Shown piece after piece: positions 23,836 through 38,274 of a DNA stretch of 64,000 bases. Where the stretch lies: NCBI RefSeq assembly GCF_051622035.1, contig NC_135365.1, positions 12,876,001-12,940,000 on the forward strand, written 5' to 3'. This DNA is from Arctopsyche grandis. Lineage: Eukaryota > Arthropoda > Insecta > Trichoptera > Hydropsychidae. The first letter of the stretch is position 1. Each line of letters opens with the position of its first letter. The translations under genes were made by a program, and so were the position numbers. The notes under the pieces are model-generated. The model was not told the origin of the DNA and searched no databases. It saw only the letters and a program-made list of their open reading frames with translations.

Positions 23836-24105
23836 GTCATCGACTTTAGATAGTCTTTAATTAATATTATGTATTAGATGTATTATGAACATTTATAAGG
23901 ATTGTAAATAGGTTTTTGAGCTCTTTTTCCTATTATGCTTTAGATTAACATTAGAATAATATAATACTGTAATTTCTAACCAAATTAAATTAAAATTGTA
24001 AAATAGAAAATGATCAGTAGATCAGTAGCTATTAAAATAGATATAAGATGTATTGTGAACATAATTTCGTAATAATAAAAAGCATTTAAAAATCAAAAAA
24101 AAAAA

Positions 24106-24118
24106 ATAAAGCTACATT
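24106..24118 (+). repeat. 13-bp target-site duplication of the Jockey LINE (right)
   Basis: Second copy of ATAAAGCTACATT, following the A-run at 24095-24105. Confidence 0.93.
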
Positions 24119-24379
24119 AGAAAGAGCGGGTTTACCTAATGTGCATACTTCTTAGAAGGGGTCTGGGAATGATTTCTAACTTTCTAACGTGCCTTACTTG
24201 ATATTTTTTTCTTATCTTATTTTGACCTGGACATTGAAAACGCGTCAATCTTAACAAATAATCAATTATCCCTGAATGAATTTACCGTAATTTTTTACCT
24301 GAATTTTTATCTATTAATATTTATTTCCGGTTATTAATGGAGAAAGAATTTAGTATATTTGAATCGATGGGCAATAGAA

Positions 24380-24545
24380 CGGATGGTTTACAGTGCTTAT
24401 TTGAAGCCTTGTTATTAATTACACCAACATCAACACAAAACGAGAGAAATTTTTCCACGGCTATTAATTTCTGAACAAAATAGAATCGGGATGTCTGTCT
24501 CTACTTTAGATGGCATGTGTTTTTTAAAGGGAGAGTTTTAATGTA
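24380..24545 (+). pseudogene. hAT transposase C-terminal dimerisation remnant
   Basis: Conceptual translation shows the hAT C-terminal signature: a leucine-rich run, then ITPTSTQNERNFS (hAT proteins usually have P-T-S...ER-x-FS), then a shifted frame with NRIGMSVSTLDGMCFLKGEF. A TGA near 24471 and a frameshift just after it separate the two parts, so it is dead. The upstream transposase body is absent; this was already an internally deleted element before the Jockey insertion. Confidence 0.68.
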
Positions 24546-24848
24546 TCTAATATTAATTCATACATGAGAAATGAAAATCATTGAGAAATCAGAATCACTA
24601 CTCTCCATCTAATCAGGTATCAACTTATGTATAATTGAACTGTATTTTAAGTTGTGATATATTTTGACCAGGTGGAATGTAATTCGCCATATGAATAAAC
24701 TTACGGGGGTTAGACGGAATATATTCCACCTAGTCAAGGTATATTACAACCGAAAATACACTTCAACTATGACGTTAGTTGGAATATATTCCAACTAGTC
24801 AATATATATTACAACTGTCAATATATATATATACACTTCAACTGTAAC

Positions 24849-28768
<3,920 letters not shown>

Positions 28769-28796
28769 TTAGGTTAGGTTAGGTTAGGTTAGGTTA
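28769..28796 (+). repeat. Interstitial telomeric (TTAGG)n array
   Basis: Five uninterrupted TTAGG units plus partial ones, the insect telomere repeat. The array follows the phrase ATTCCGGTGATG, which recurs at 28810-28821 before a second, variant array. Confidence 0.9.
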
Positions 28797-28825
28797 CTAC
28801 TACTTTTGATTCCGGTGATGGTTAA

Positions 28826-28873
28826 GTCAGGTCAGGTCAGGTCATGTCAGGTCAGGTCATGCCAGGTCAGGTC
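28826..28873 (+). repeat. Variant telomere-like (TCAGG)n array
   Basis: About nine units of TCAGG with TCATG interruptions. TCAGG is the telomere repeat variant known from some beetles; here it may simply be drifted TTAGG. It abuts the 5' breakpoint of the R1-clade LINE remnant. Confidence 0.8.
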
Positions 28874-29795
28874 GGTATCGGAAGATGCCGCACTGGTGCT
28901 CGCTGGAACACCGCCTGTGGACCTGCTTGCGGTTGAGCGAAAGGCGACACAAGGCCGGTTGAAAAGAAGCGAATCGAGGGATGTCACCATGATACAGTGG
29001 CAGCAGCGGTGGGAGTCGGCTACTGGGGGGAGGTGGACGCAAAGGGCCAGGTTGGTTGAGGGTGACCAGACCAATGCATGCAGGTAGATGGGACATGCCG
29101 CACCCGTCAACTTGTTTGTCGCACACATTTCCATACATTTTTTCGTGTCGCGCGACTAGTCGGCCGACAAAGTTGCACGGTGCGGCCCAGCCCAAAGGCT
29201 CGTCGGGGACCTGAAGCAATGGTGCGGAAGGAAACACGGTGACCTGAACTACCACCTCACCCAGTTGTTGACAGGACACGGTTGCTTCGGAACCTACCTT
29301 CACAAGATAGGGAAAGAAGCAACACCAAGCTGCCACCACTGTGAGGCAGCTGACGATGAAGCGGAGCATACATTGTTTCACTGTCCTGCGTGGGACGCCC
29401 CGAGAGAAGCCCTCAAAGCCGCGATCGGGGAGGAAATGCTGTGGACGGGGATGGTGATGGGTTCCATGCTCCGCGACAGAGGGAGCTGGTCGGCTTGGGA
29501 GGCCTTTGCTGCCTCCGTGATCGGGGAGAAATTGCAGTCCGAAAGAGAAAGGAGACGCCAGGGGCCCGCTTCTGAGTCGTAGGACTCGATAAGAGCACCG
29601 CGACCTGAGGTGGGTCCCTGCTGTCTCCTGTGCGAGCGCATTGCGCAAGGCCAGCTGCTGCCTGGTAATGCTTAAGTGCGGGTCCGGCAGCAGCTGAAAG
29701 AGAGAGGGGTTTTTAGTGAGTAAGAATCTCACACTCCCCTTGGAATTCGGTCCAGGGGGGCCTATGCAAGGTTTTACCCTCTCACGGAAAAAAAA
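28874..29795 (+). mobile_element. R1-clade (TRAS/SART-like) LINE, 3' end, 5'-truncated
   Basis: A markedly GC-rich block carrying the C-terminal end of an R1-clade ORF2, a 3' UTR (29583-29787) and an 8-base poly(A) (29788-29795). Telomeric repeats lie on both sides: TTAGG/TCAGG arrays to the left and GGTTAGGTTAGGT straight after the poly(A) (29796-29808). TRAS and SART elements of this clade insert specifically into insect telomeric repeats, so the location and the family agree. The endonuclease and RT core are missing. Confidence 0.8.
28880..29582 (+). pseudogene. R1-clade ORF2 C-terminal remnant with CCHC motif
   Basis: One reading frame carries the typical end of R1/TRAS/SART proteins. 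First comes a W-Q-x-R-W...GRWTQR region (about 28980-29055). After a disturbed stretch with stops at 29085-29087 and near 29156, it resumes with DLNYHLTQLLTGHGCFGTYL, the cysteine-histidine motif CHHCEAADDEAEHTLFHC, and a basic end (SERERRRQ) before the TAG at 29580. The disturbed 29088-29190 segment looks like a short insertion or decayed sequence. The frame can be followed back to the edge of the TCAGG array, where the element is truncated. It cannot be functional. Confidence 0.82.
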
Positions 29796-29808
29796 GGTTA
29801 GGTTAGGT
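29796..29808 (+). repeat. Telomeric repeat stub at the LINE poly(A)
   Basis: GGTTAGGTTAGGT follows the poly(A) directly, as expected for a telomere-specific LINE insertion. It is followed at once by the body of the repeat family described at 16540-17182. Confidence 0.85.
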
Positions 29809-30117
29809 CAAATCTATCTAAATAGTCGTCCAGTTGAAATCAAAAGTCAAAAGTACGTTTTTTCCTAATTTTTACTATTTTATATTGAATATTTTCTATT
29901 ACTATATACTATTTTATATTGAATAATTAATACTTTTTTTTATTGAATATTTTCTATTGAAACATGTTTATTGAGATATCGTTATGGCCACAATATTTTT
30001 TGTTTTCGTTTAAAAGGGTTCATTGGAAGTGTGTTTTAAATCGGTAAAATTGCGAGCTTAAAGCTCGTACTAGTATTTACTCGTATTTACCCGACCGAAG
30101 CCGGGTAGCACCACTAG
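29809..30117 (+). mobile_element. TIR-element body fused to a Helitron-like 3' end
   Basis: 29809-30091 matches the body of the 16540-17182 family (AGTCGTCCAGTTGAAATC, TTTTTGTTTTCGTTTAAAAG). It then switches to ACCCGACCGAAGCCGGGTAG...CCACTAG|T, a Helitron-type hairpin and CTAG end. It starts exactly where the telomeric stub of the R1-clade LINE ends. Confidence 0.65.
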
Positions 30118-30653
30118 TTATATAGAATTTACATTTTTTAATCTTTCTTATTTTGATTTTATGTATAATTTATTTTAATGAAAAGTTTTTATTTTATCGT
30201 AATCCAATTTAGAAACGAATGCTCTTCATCTGCCATGCTCCCTTTTAAGTTTCATTTTTTTTTATTTTATACAACCCGTTTCCGGAAATTTTATCCATAG
30301 CAATATCTGCCATGGTCCGTGTTTAAATAATGGTATTAAAACCCTTTACACTCATAAATGTTTAGCATAAAAGTTAAATCGTTGCATTAAATGAAATCTT
30401 GATCGTTCGTTATTACACATTCAAATGTTCTTCACGTGTCACAATTAAGTGCAGTGTTTTTATTTCACGATGGCGTATTTTATTTCACAATGAGAAGGGG
30501 AAAAGGGACGTATTTTCTTCCCTGAATAATAATCTCTAACAATATATTCAATATGGGTGACCGTAAAAGTCGACAGTGAAAAAGTCGAAAATGTTCGTTT
30601 ACCATGCATACATATGAAAAACGGTTAGTATATATGTATGTACATATGTATAT

Positions 30654-30823
30654 CAGTGGCGTGCGGTAAAACTCTATCTCCCTTCGTCGTACATCTTCAC
30701 TTAATTTGCGCGAGCAGGATACAACAGGAACAAGAGGAACAGGCTTTTCCTCCCGTACCCTGCGCGCGCACATTAAACTAGGCTGTATGACAAAAAGAGA
30801 GATAATTTCACCGCATACCACTG
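30654..30823. mobile_element. 170-bp MITE (CAGTGGCGTGCGGT family)
   Basis: Inverted ends CAGTGGCGTGCGGTAAAA and, as reverse complement, CAGTGGTATGCGGTGAAA, each followed by a (T/C)ATCTC block. CAGTGG ends suggest hAT; no convincing 8-bp duplication. Its centre (GAGCAGGATACAACAGGAAC, TTTTCCTCCCGTA) is shared with the long palindromic MITEs. Confidence 0.7.
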
Positions 30824-30854
30824 ATATATATGTGTATTATATATACATACATAG

Positions 30855-30975
30855 TACCGTTTACCATGCACCTTTTTTTTTTGATCTTTCGACTTACGAT
30901 CTTTCGATTTTCGATCTTTGCCTTCCGATATTTGTTTTTTCGACCTTTTCACTTTCGGTGCCGTGAGGTAGACCC
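30855..30975 (-). mobile_element. Long-TIR MITE, second subfamily, one arm (M6)
   Basis: Reverse complement of the arm at 63169-63288, ending GGTGCCGTGAGGTAGACCC. It is joined through a TA-rich spacer to the 170-bp element at 30654-30823, the same order as at 63169-63600, so both loci descend from one composite. Confidence 0.7.
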
Positions 30976-32504
30976 ATTAAATATACGAGCTGTTATATTT
31001 GAAAGTGGTGGAAGTCCAATTTTCAATTCCAAAAACACTACTTCTGTTTGACTTAATTCACAAATTGCTATAATTTTTTTTAATTCAATATTTCCAGAAT
31101 CTCGGAAAAGCCGACTAAAATTATTACAGGCCACCAGTATTTTTAAATGTTATATTATATGTAAATATTATATTTAATGTTTTGAGAAATATTTTTCAAA
31201 ATGAAAAGTGGACTTTGCTACTTTAAAATATGACGGCTCATGTATTATATGTAACATATATATTTATATTAATTTTCTTTCATATCTTTATTCGACCGCA
31301 CGCTTTAATTGTAAAAGAAGTACTTCAACCCGTTGTGATACCGTTGTAAAGCATCAGAACACGATGACAGTTTGTTGCTTTCCGTAATATATATACATTG
31401 TATTATTTTATCGATGTCGACGAATTGTACGTACATATGTATATGTACTTTATGTAAATAGGTATATATAGTAACATTTTTTACATAAAATTGAAGTAGA
31501 AAACTCTTATACATCTATAGTATAGATTTATTTCATCGACGCTTTGTACGCGGTATATTAAATTTTGAACAATTCATGTATTGGAATTTGTACATACATA
31601 CATATATATGATCGTATTGAATTTGAAAATTCACAAAATATCGAATCGCTTCTATAGGAGTGTTTCAAACTAGCGATGAATTACGATATGGCAAATTGAA
31701 ATGTAGCGTCGATTGCATTTGCGCCAATTTTAGTACGGTACAAAATATGCGAAGCGTAACCTAATTTTCCGGATACGAAGGGTTGGGAGGGGAAGTAAGC
31801 GGAGAAACGTTAACCGAGACGCCTCCGGCGAGAAAACCCCATCCCCCGTCACGTTTCAAATAGCGTCTTATCGGAGGAAAATTTTCGCTCACCTGGGGTA
31901 TTAGAAATTTCTTGACTCACTAACTTTGTTATCGTACCGTCTATTTTTTACATTGTTAAGGATTTTATGCCAAGTTTAGTTCGGTGAAGTCTCTGACAGT
32001 TGATTGCGTTCAGACTTATTGATTTGTACGAAATGACTGTTTATGTATCCATTATGTAAAGTAATATTGTATTTGCGCGTTACAGCTGTCATTCTTACTG
32101 GTACGTTTGCATTTGTTTCAAATAACTGAATGTATACAGAAATATGTAAGTATATGTATGTATACTGACGCTTTGTTCGGGATAGTGCTCTAGACTTTCA
32201 TACTTAAGTCGCGAGATTTATGTATAAGTTGTTGTAAACCTTCTCGAATTTATAAAGTTTAATTAAAAAATATATACATATGAACATATAATTAAACGAA
32301 CCTGAGGAATGGACGTTTAATTAATATTTTGATACAAAAAAATGTATGTAAATATATCATTTCTTCATATGTAAGTATAAAATGAATGTTGTACGTATTT
32401 ATATGTACATGTGTATGAATGTACGTCCTTTATGCAAATCTACAATTTTAAACTTAGAACTAAAAAAATTACTGTACTATCTCATGGTATTACAACAAAG
32501 ACGC
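30976..32504. other. Intergenic, with one island
   Basis: 31660-31900 is mixed-composition (GAGACGCCTCCGGCGAGAAA). The rest is AT-rich with TACATA words. Confidence 0.35.
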
Positions 32505-32600
32505 AGAGATCATTCAAATCCGGTTTTATTTGTAAATTGCGGAAATATTCACGCATTATATGACGTTATAGTGGCGAGTGCACCTGCATACTAAAGAAAA
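32505..32600. mobile_element. Family C fragment
   Basis: GGAAATATTCACGCATTATA and TATAGTGGCGAGTGCACCTG match the family C interior. Decayed. Confidence 0.5.
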
Positions 32601-32651
32601 GGTTCCCATTTGCATATGATATTTTCGGAAACATCATATTCTGACGATATT

Positions 32652-32955
32652 GCATAGAATAATGGTTAGTATAAAATGCTTCCGAACAAAGTAGTCAATG
32701 GGTTCAAATCTGACCGGTTGCTGCTGGCCAGATTTTGGATTTGTGACTACAGGTCGATCGTTTCCTATCAATTTTTGTTTGCTAATTTATCTGGTTTTCA
32801 TTAAATCGGTTCAAACAAATTGGCAACCTTACCCATCTTCCCGCAAATTTTGAGGTTTCAGCATCTTTCCCAGAATTTCACCAATTCCCCTGAATTGTAC
32901 AAAATACTGCAAATTTAACCATAGATGTCTCTGTGGATGTTAACATATATTTGTA
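32652..32955 (+). mobile_element. SINE copy
   Basis: Head TAATGGTTAGTATAAAATGC, B-box-like GGGTTCAAATC, GCTGCTGGCCAG, body CGTTTCCTATCA and TCTGGTTTTCATT. Confidence 0.7.
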
Positions 32956-33016
32956 TTTGCTTTGTATAATGTATACTTTGTACAATGTTTGACCTAGATG
33001 TCATGTTTAATGTAAC

Positions 33017-33415
33017 CAGCAGAATAGACTAGTGGCTAGGATACAATGCCTTGAACAAAGGTCACGGGTTCAAATCCCACTGGTTTCTGCTGGCCACACC
33101 TTAGATTTATGACTCCAGTTCCATCGTTTCCTATTAGAATTTGCCAATTTAACTGATTTTCATTGAAATGGTTCCAACAAATTGGCAACCTTACCCATTT
33201 TCTCGCAAATATCGAGTTTTAAGCAATATCGAATTTCTCTGAATTGTATAAAATGCTGCACATTTGCAAATTTGCCCATATATGTAGATGTCTCTGTGGA
33301 TGTTAATTGATATGTATTTACTTTGTATAATACTTATAATATTTGTATCAAATTTATGTACAATGTTTCTGACCAGGAATACGCATTGGGCTTACCTGTT
33401 AAGTAAAAAAAATAT
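33017..33415 (+). mobile_element. SINE copy, nearly complete
   Basis: A-box region AGTGGCTAGGATACAATGCC, a perfect B-box GGTTCAAATCC (33067-33077), body CGTTTCCTATTAGAATTTGC, and tail CCAGGAATACGCATTGGG...TTACCTG then A-rich. It follows another copy in the same direction. Confidence 0.78.
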
Positions 33416-33439
33416 ATTAATGTAAAAATAATAAAAAAA

Positions 33440-33556
33440 TAATTAATGTGACTCGATGATACGACGCCATAGTATTGCGCCATATCGTCGCGCTCTGTAA
33501 TGTATATGTAATCCGATTTTTGGCATGCAATGCCGGATAATATAAACGGACCTTAA
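33440..33556. mobile_element. Family C right end
   Basis: ATCGTCGCGCTCTGTAATGT then ATAATATAAACGGACC at the end. Confidence 0.55.
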
Positions 33557-34479
33557 AGTCGTTGAAAAATTATTTTACTACGTGGTTTTACTTTATTTAA
33601 ATTTCATAGCGGTTGTATTCTAAAAACGTTGCTTTTAAATTGTTAAACGAGCGAAGTAGCGATTTCCTCGTTGTGTTTGTATGTTTGAGTTTTAAAAAAA
33701 TCAAAAAGTTTGTGTATTTCTTTTTATCAAAGCTCAAAGCGAAGCCTGATTAAAAGAAAGCCGTCTTGTTTATACCGCGGAAGATTTAGAGCGAGCAAGA
33801 GAAGAGGAAACGAAGCAAATTTTTAATTCTGATTCAGAATGGAAACCTTGAAAATATAATTTAATTCTTTAGCTTTCTGACGATAAGAAAGTGGCTCGTG
33901 GTAAATTTCCGTTGAAAAACGTTCCACACACAAAGAAACGAAAAAATAATTAAACTTTTCCGCTACTGGAGAATGCGTAGCACTGGCTTGCTTTTATTAT
34001 AATATTTCATCCAATTTTTTTCACACAGCCACAATTTAAGCGAATCTTACGGTTTAAGAGTAAGCTAATTCTCCTGCTTGTCCTTGTGCTTGGATACCCG
34101 TGAAATTGCACGTAACAATTCCGAAGAAATTTGCAAACTTGTCGCATACATTAAGCTCTCTGTTCAGATTCAAACATAATCCTCATACACATGTATGAAA
34201 ACAACGCAACACGCTTTAAGTATAATATTAGGGCTTAAGAGAAAATTTGACTTAAATATGAATGTGTATATTTAAGAATATTCATCGTAATATATTTCTA
34301 TAAACATAGAAATTATATAAAGTAACATTACATTGCTTATTGTCGTTTTATTTCGAAGTGTTTGACACCAGTTCAGCTCAAGCCAGCAACTAGACAATAA
34401 TCAGAAGTACGAAAAATATTCTTTAGTACATTTTATATGGACACATTCATATTTTATCTTTAATTTATACCAGGTAAAC

Positions 34480-34660
34480 CCAAATATGTGGAAATATTCA
34501 CGCATGACGTGATGTTATAGTGGCGAATGCGCCCGTACTAACGAAATTGTTGCCATGCGCTTATGAATAATTTCGGAAACGTCATATAGTGATACATAAT
34601 ATTGATTCGATGATACTACGCAAGTAATATTTTGTCGTATCGTCGCGCTCTGTAATGTAT
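34480..34660. mobile_element. Family C fragment
   Basis: GGAAATATTCACGCATGACG, AGTGGCGAATGCGCCCGTAC, GTATCGTCGCGCTCTGTAAT. Joined to MITE arm M4. Confidence 0.55.
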
Positions 34661-34678
34661 ATTTTTTTTTTTTTTTTT

Positions 34679-34770
34679 TATCTTTCGACTTAAGATCTTT
34701 CGATTTTCGATCTTTGCCTTCCGATATTTGCGTTTTCTGTAATTTAACATTCTGTCTCGTCACGGAGACC
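34679..34770. mobile_element. Long-TIR MITE, single right arm (M4)
   Basis: ATCTTTCGACTTAAGATC... to GTCTCGTCACGGAGACC, preceded by a T-run (34663-34680). The other arm is missing. Confidence 0.75.
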
Positions 34771-34830
34771 GAAACCTTACATACATATATACATTAATCC
34801 TTACAAAGTCTCTTTCGTAATTTTACATTA

Positions 34831-35009
34831 CTAGTTGTTTTACCCGGCTTCGCTCAGTAGTTGTAATATAAACAGCGTAAACATGGCGAATCTAATAGTA
34901 AATATTCATTTGTTTTTTTATTAAATTTATTTGATAACAATTCCTAACCAAAGATACATACATATATACATACTTACCTACAAAGTCTCTTTAGAAATTA
35001 TATATTAGA
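34831..35009 (-). mobile_element. Helitron-like copy H4
   Basis: Minus strand from TCTAATATATAATTTC (35009) to the GAAGCCGGGTAAAACAACTAG end (34831). Just left, 34793-34830 holds a second partial 5' end (AAAGTCTCTTTCGTAATTTT), so two copies adjoin. Confidence 0.7.
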
Positions 35010-35210
35010 TTATATATGTACATATGTACATATGTAGGTATACACGTATATAAATATTAATAGTCATACAAAATGTCTGAAATAAATTCATTAGATTGGA
35101 GATGCACTGCAATTATTTATGTTTGCAATTTATATAATGTATGTATAATTCTATATGAATAAATAAAATTATATCTACTAAATTATAATAAGTATATAGT
35201 ATATGTATAT

Positions 35211-35932
35211 GTTACAGTCGAACTATATTTTCGATTATAATACATATATATTCCAACTAGCGTTTTAGGTCTTTCATATTCTAATACAATTCAACTAGTT
35301 AATTATATGTCTACAAGTGCAAATACACTTACAACAATGTGCGCCAGTTGTAATATAACAGTTGAGTTTTGACAGCTCTGATTTTTTTTACGAATGCTTT
35401 TGAATTTAATAATGCGTAATATTACGATAACTCTAAGAATGTTTTCAAAACATAAATGTGACTTTCCAACTCAATTTACTAATATAGAGACCTTTTTAAG
35501 AAAACGTAACCTCTGCATCTAATATGGTACCAACTTATAGTACTGTATTTGTACTGTATTTTCAGTTGTAATATACATTCGCCATATTAATCAACTTACG
35601 TGGGTTAAACGGAATATATTCCAACTAGTCAAAATATATTACAACTGAAAATACACTTCAACTATAACTGCAGTTGGCACCAAGTTAAATGGAAAATATT
35701 CCAATTAGTCATTATTAGACACCGGATAGACACGGTGCTTTTTCCAGGAATCGGTGCGGCTTAGCTCTATTTACAAAGCTAGAGTTCAAAAAAAAAAAAC
35801 GTTGGCGAACCTTTAACAATGCAATGAACAATAAACAGCACCCTCTGGGTCCGTTTTTTACCAGACGGCACCTTGGTTATCCGGCCTTTTGTCATTATAT
35901 ATTACAACTGGCAGATACACTTCAACTGTAAC
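35211..35932. mobile_element. TIR element, GTTACAG family, copy 3, with hAT insertion
   Basis: Ends GTTACAGTCGAACTATAT and CACTTCAACTGTAAC. The copy is interrupted at 35708-35898 by a 175-bp hAT-like element. Near the right end the motif ATTCCAACTAGTCAAAATAT appears twice, as in the 24.8-kb copy. Confidence 0.8.
35716..35890. mobile_element. 175-bp hAT-like MITE
   Basis: Flanked by a perfect 8-bp duplication GTCATTAT (35708-35715 and 35891-35898). Imperfect inverted ends share CCGGATA and GGTGC blocks. A related sequence lies in reverse at 2155-2290 (shared GTGCTTTTTCCAGGAA and ACAAAGCTAGAG). Confidence 0.8.
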
Positions 35933-37226
35933 TTATCTATAGTTTGCTAGTACATATTAGCTTAAAATTTGATATGTTTTTATAAATATACAAACATGTA
36001 ATATACATACATATAACATGTATGGAAATTTTATGTTTATATAAATAAAAATCGTATAATCATTTATTTACTTAAGAGTTTGCGTAAATATTATATTATA
36101 TTTATTCGGTATGAAACTTTCTATTTGTAATTCAAAATTCTCAGCCAGACTTTCATATGTGGTTTTAATGAAGAGCCGAAAGCAAATGTTTGTCCACAAT
36201 CAATGTTGAAAAGTGAACGGGGAACGGTCCTTGAATTAAATTAAGTTCTCGCGTCTAACGAGATTCTGTTCAAACGCATACCAATCTGACGAGAATAGTT
36301 CTGTCGTACACTTTCGTCGGAATCTGAATTCAGTCGAGTTCGGGGGTAGTTAACGAATTCGCCTAAACCAATTAATTACCCTCTTCATCCCCTATACTCC
36401 GCAAAACGCCGGTTTCTCAGGCGACGAAAAGTTCTCGGTTCAACACTGCCTAATAATATTACAAACAATCGCTTTAAATCGGCTGAGGTTTGAGATGGTC
36501 TGGAGGTCGTTAAAATTTGCATTTCCAATTGATGCAAAACTCTGTGACGATTTTTGTAATTTGTTGTTCGTTTCGATTCACATTTTGTGTAGACACAAAG
36601 AGTGCACTCGACTGGTGTATTTTTATTTGTTTTTCATATCGACGCTTTTCGGAACTCCCTTTATTAAAAAAAATGATGCAACATGTTTGGAAAATATTTT
36701 ATCTAACGGGTAAAGGTTTTTTGATATACATGTAATTTTTATCCTTCTATGTACATACATATATTGGTTATAAAAAAATGATTCGTATAAAATGGATGGT
36801 ACGATTCCATAAAAACAACGAATCATACCATATGTTGTTGTCTTGTATAATATTTTATCCATCGTATCGATTCCAGTGAAATTTGTACTTTTTCGTTGTC
36901 GTATGAAATTCTGATTATTTTCCCCGGTTCAAAAATTTGAGTGAAAATATATTATCGGTATACAAAAGAAAAGAAACTCGATTCGATGATGTATTTATTT
37001 TATTCCGAAAAATTATTTGAAAATTCCAATGTCGGTAAAATGTTTTAACGTAGAATACATACATACATATATATGTACAAAGCTCTGAAATGTTGAATAC
37101 ATTTCGCAATTCGAATTATCAATGACAGCGTATTTTATATTTGATGTCAAAAGTACGTAAATTAATAAAAGATTTTCTTTACATAAAATATTAAAAGAGC
37201 CATATCTCGAATATATTAATTTTATG
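35933..37226. other. Intergenic, with one island
   Basis: 36130-36490 lacks repeats and is GC-balanced. No frame of note. Confidence 0.35.
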
Positions 37227-37610
37227 GAATACTTATTTAGATAATAATAGTATGGAACGCTGTATGCTCGGCATAACGAGGAAAAACAGGAAGCAGAAAA
37301 CGTGGGTGAGAAGTATGGCAAGGGTAGTGGACATAGTGGATAGAGAAAAATATTAAAATCGCAATGGGTGAGCCATGTGGATAGGATAGACAAAATTTGG
37401 ACAAAAAAAGTGCTAGAATGGTGTCCGTGAGAATGCAAAGGGATAAAAGGAAGACCGCAGGTAAGATGGGTAGACGAAATTAGGAATATGTGTTGGGTGA
37501 GATGGATGAGAGTTGCGCAAAACAGAGACGAGTGGAAGCGTGTTGGAGAGGTCTTTATCCAGCAGTGGATGGTGAGTGGCTGTACATGATGATGATGATG
37601 ATGATGATGT
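37227..37610 (+). mobile_element. RTE-clade LINE 3' end
   Basis: Decayed C-terminal coding end: MERCMLGITRKNRKQKTW matches the usual RTE-type M-E-R-x-M-L-G-x-x-x-x-x-R start of the post-RT region, then W-V-D-E-I and QQW-like words. It ends in a (GAT)n/(ATG)n tract (37589-37610), the usual RTE 3' terminus. Several stops; no TSD found. Confidence 0.65.
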
Positions 37611-37744
37611 GTTTCAATCATTCATAGCAGGAGTTCGTAGCGACCAATCTCGCCCGGGTTAGTAGATGTTTCTTTTATTAGTACACTCGTGATTTTTTTT
37701 ACGTTCGTGAATACTTTGACTATGTCGGTATTCTAAATGTGTAT

Positions 37745-37805
37745 ATTAATGTCTGTAATTGATCAGGAAGGTGCATTGGGATTTACCTATTAGCCCTTCC
37801 AGGTA
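37745..37805 (+). mobile_element. SINE tail fragment
   Basis: ATCAGGAAGGTGCATTGGG...GCCCTTCCAGG, the family's hairpin tail. Confidence 0.55.
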
Positions 37806-37965
37806 TACGTAAATATGTGTGTATATGTATAATATGTATGTGTACGTATGTACGTAAAAAAATAAACACATACTAGTGAATGCAATGCATAAGAACTACA
37901 TATATACATACATACACAAGTATACACTTTAAATGTGGCTTATACCTATACATATAAAGATGACT

Positions 37966-38274
37966 AACTAAGAAGTCCAAACGGATCCACCGCTCACTCC
38001 AGAATAATCTGATCTACCGTGTGTACCTCCTTATAAAGAACAAGTTGCACAGCATAACTTCTCCGATCCATCAATGTATCTGTTGTCTAGACAATTATAG
38101 GTCTACCCTGGCGAGTATATTGCTTATGCACGCACTCGCCCAGGTCTATGTGAACTCCAGCATATTCTTTGTTTAGGCACTTAATGAGTCCCGTTAGCCT
38201 AATCTGGGGTCTCTATTTTTTATCCACGAATGCACCTAGACAGTGGATAATCTTTCTCATGTTCTCACGTTACA
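37966..38274 (+). mobile_element. Solo-LTR-like repeat, copy 2 (5'-truncated)
   Basis: Shares ACTCCAGAATAATCTGATCT, CCTTATAAAGAACAAGTTGC and the CTCACGTTACA end with copy 3. The TGTTGCG start is missing. Confidence 0.55.

Larger units (their letters stand above)
19784..24105 (+). mobile_element. Full-length Jockey-clade non-LTR retrotransposon
   Basis: A complete LINE of about 4.3 kb with 5' UTR, gag-like ORF1, ORF2 with endonuclease and reverse transcriptase, a short 3' UTR (23836-24094) and poly(A) (24095-24105). It is flanked by a 13-bp target duplication ATAAAGCTACATT (19771-19783 and 24106-24118). The 5' end begins CACTCGTCACTCGACG. The two ORFs overlap by 14 bp, as is common in Jockey elements. 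The only clear coding lesion is one in-frame TGA in ORF2, so the insertion looks young. It lies inside a hAT element. A 3' fragment of the same or a close family lies in reverse at 55023-56252. Confidence 0.93.
19614..24600 (+). mobile_element. hAT element split by a Jockey LINE
   Basis: Inserted in the outer TIR element with a perfect 8-bp target duplication CTCTCCAT (19606-19613 and 24601-24608), the hallmark length for hAT. Ends are TAGTATTCC and GAATCACTA (imperfect inverted ends). Removing the Jockey insertion leaves about 650 bp. The right part carries a broken hAT C-terminal dimerisation region (24380-24545), which supports the classification. Confidence 0.78.
19287..24848. mobile_element. 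Outer TIR element (GTTACAG family), copy 2, interrupted by hAT and Jockey
   Basis: Ends read GTTACAGTGGAAGCG on the left and CACTTCAACTGTAAC on the right, inverted with respect to each other, as in the copies at 9044-9521 and 35211-35932. Internal landmarks shared by all three are a GCCAGTTGTAAT block, GACTTTCCAACTCAATTTAC, and paired ATTCCAACTAGTC-type words near the right end. Here the element is split at 19606-19613/24601-24608 by a hAT element, which in turn carries a Jockey LINE. Without these insertions it would be about 0.57 kb. Confidence 0.8.

Noticed and set aside
28857..29732. 291-codon minus-strand frame
   Set aside because: Antisense shadow of the GC-rich R1-clade ORF2 remnant; the plus strand carries the CCHC motif and family words.
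37013..37621. 202-codon minus-strand frame with a poly-His start
   Set aside because: The His run is the (GAT)n tract of an RTE end read backwards; the plus strand carries the RTE remnant.
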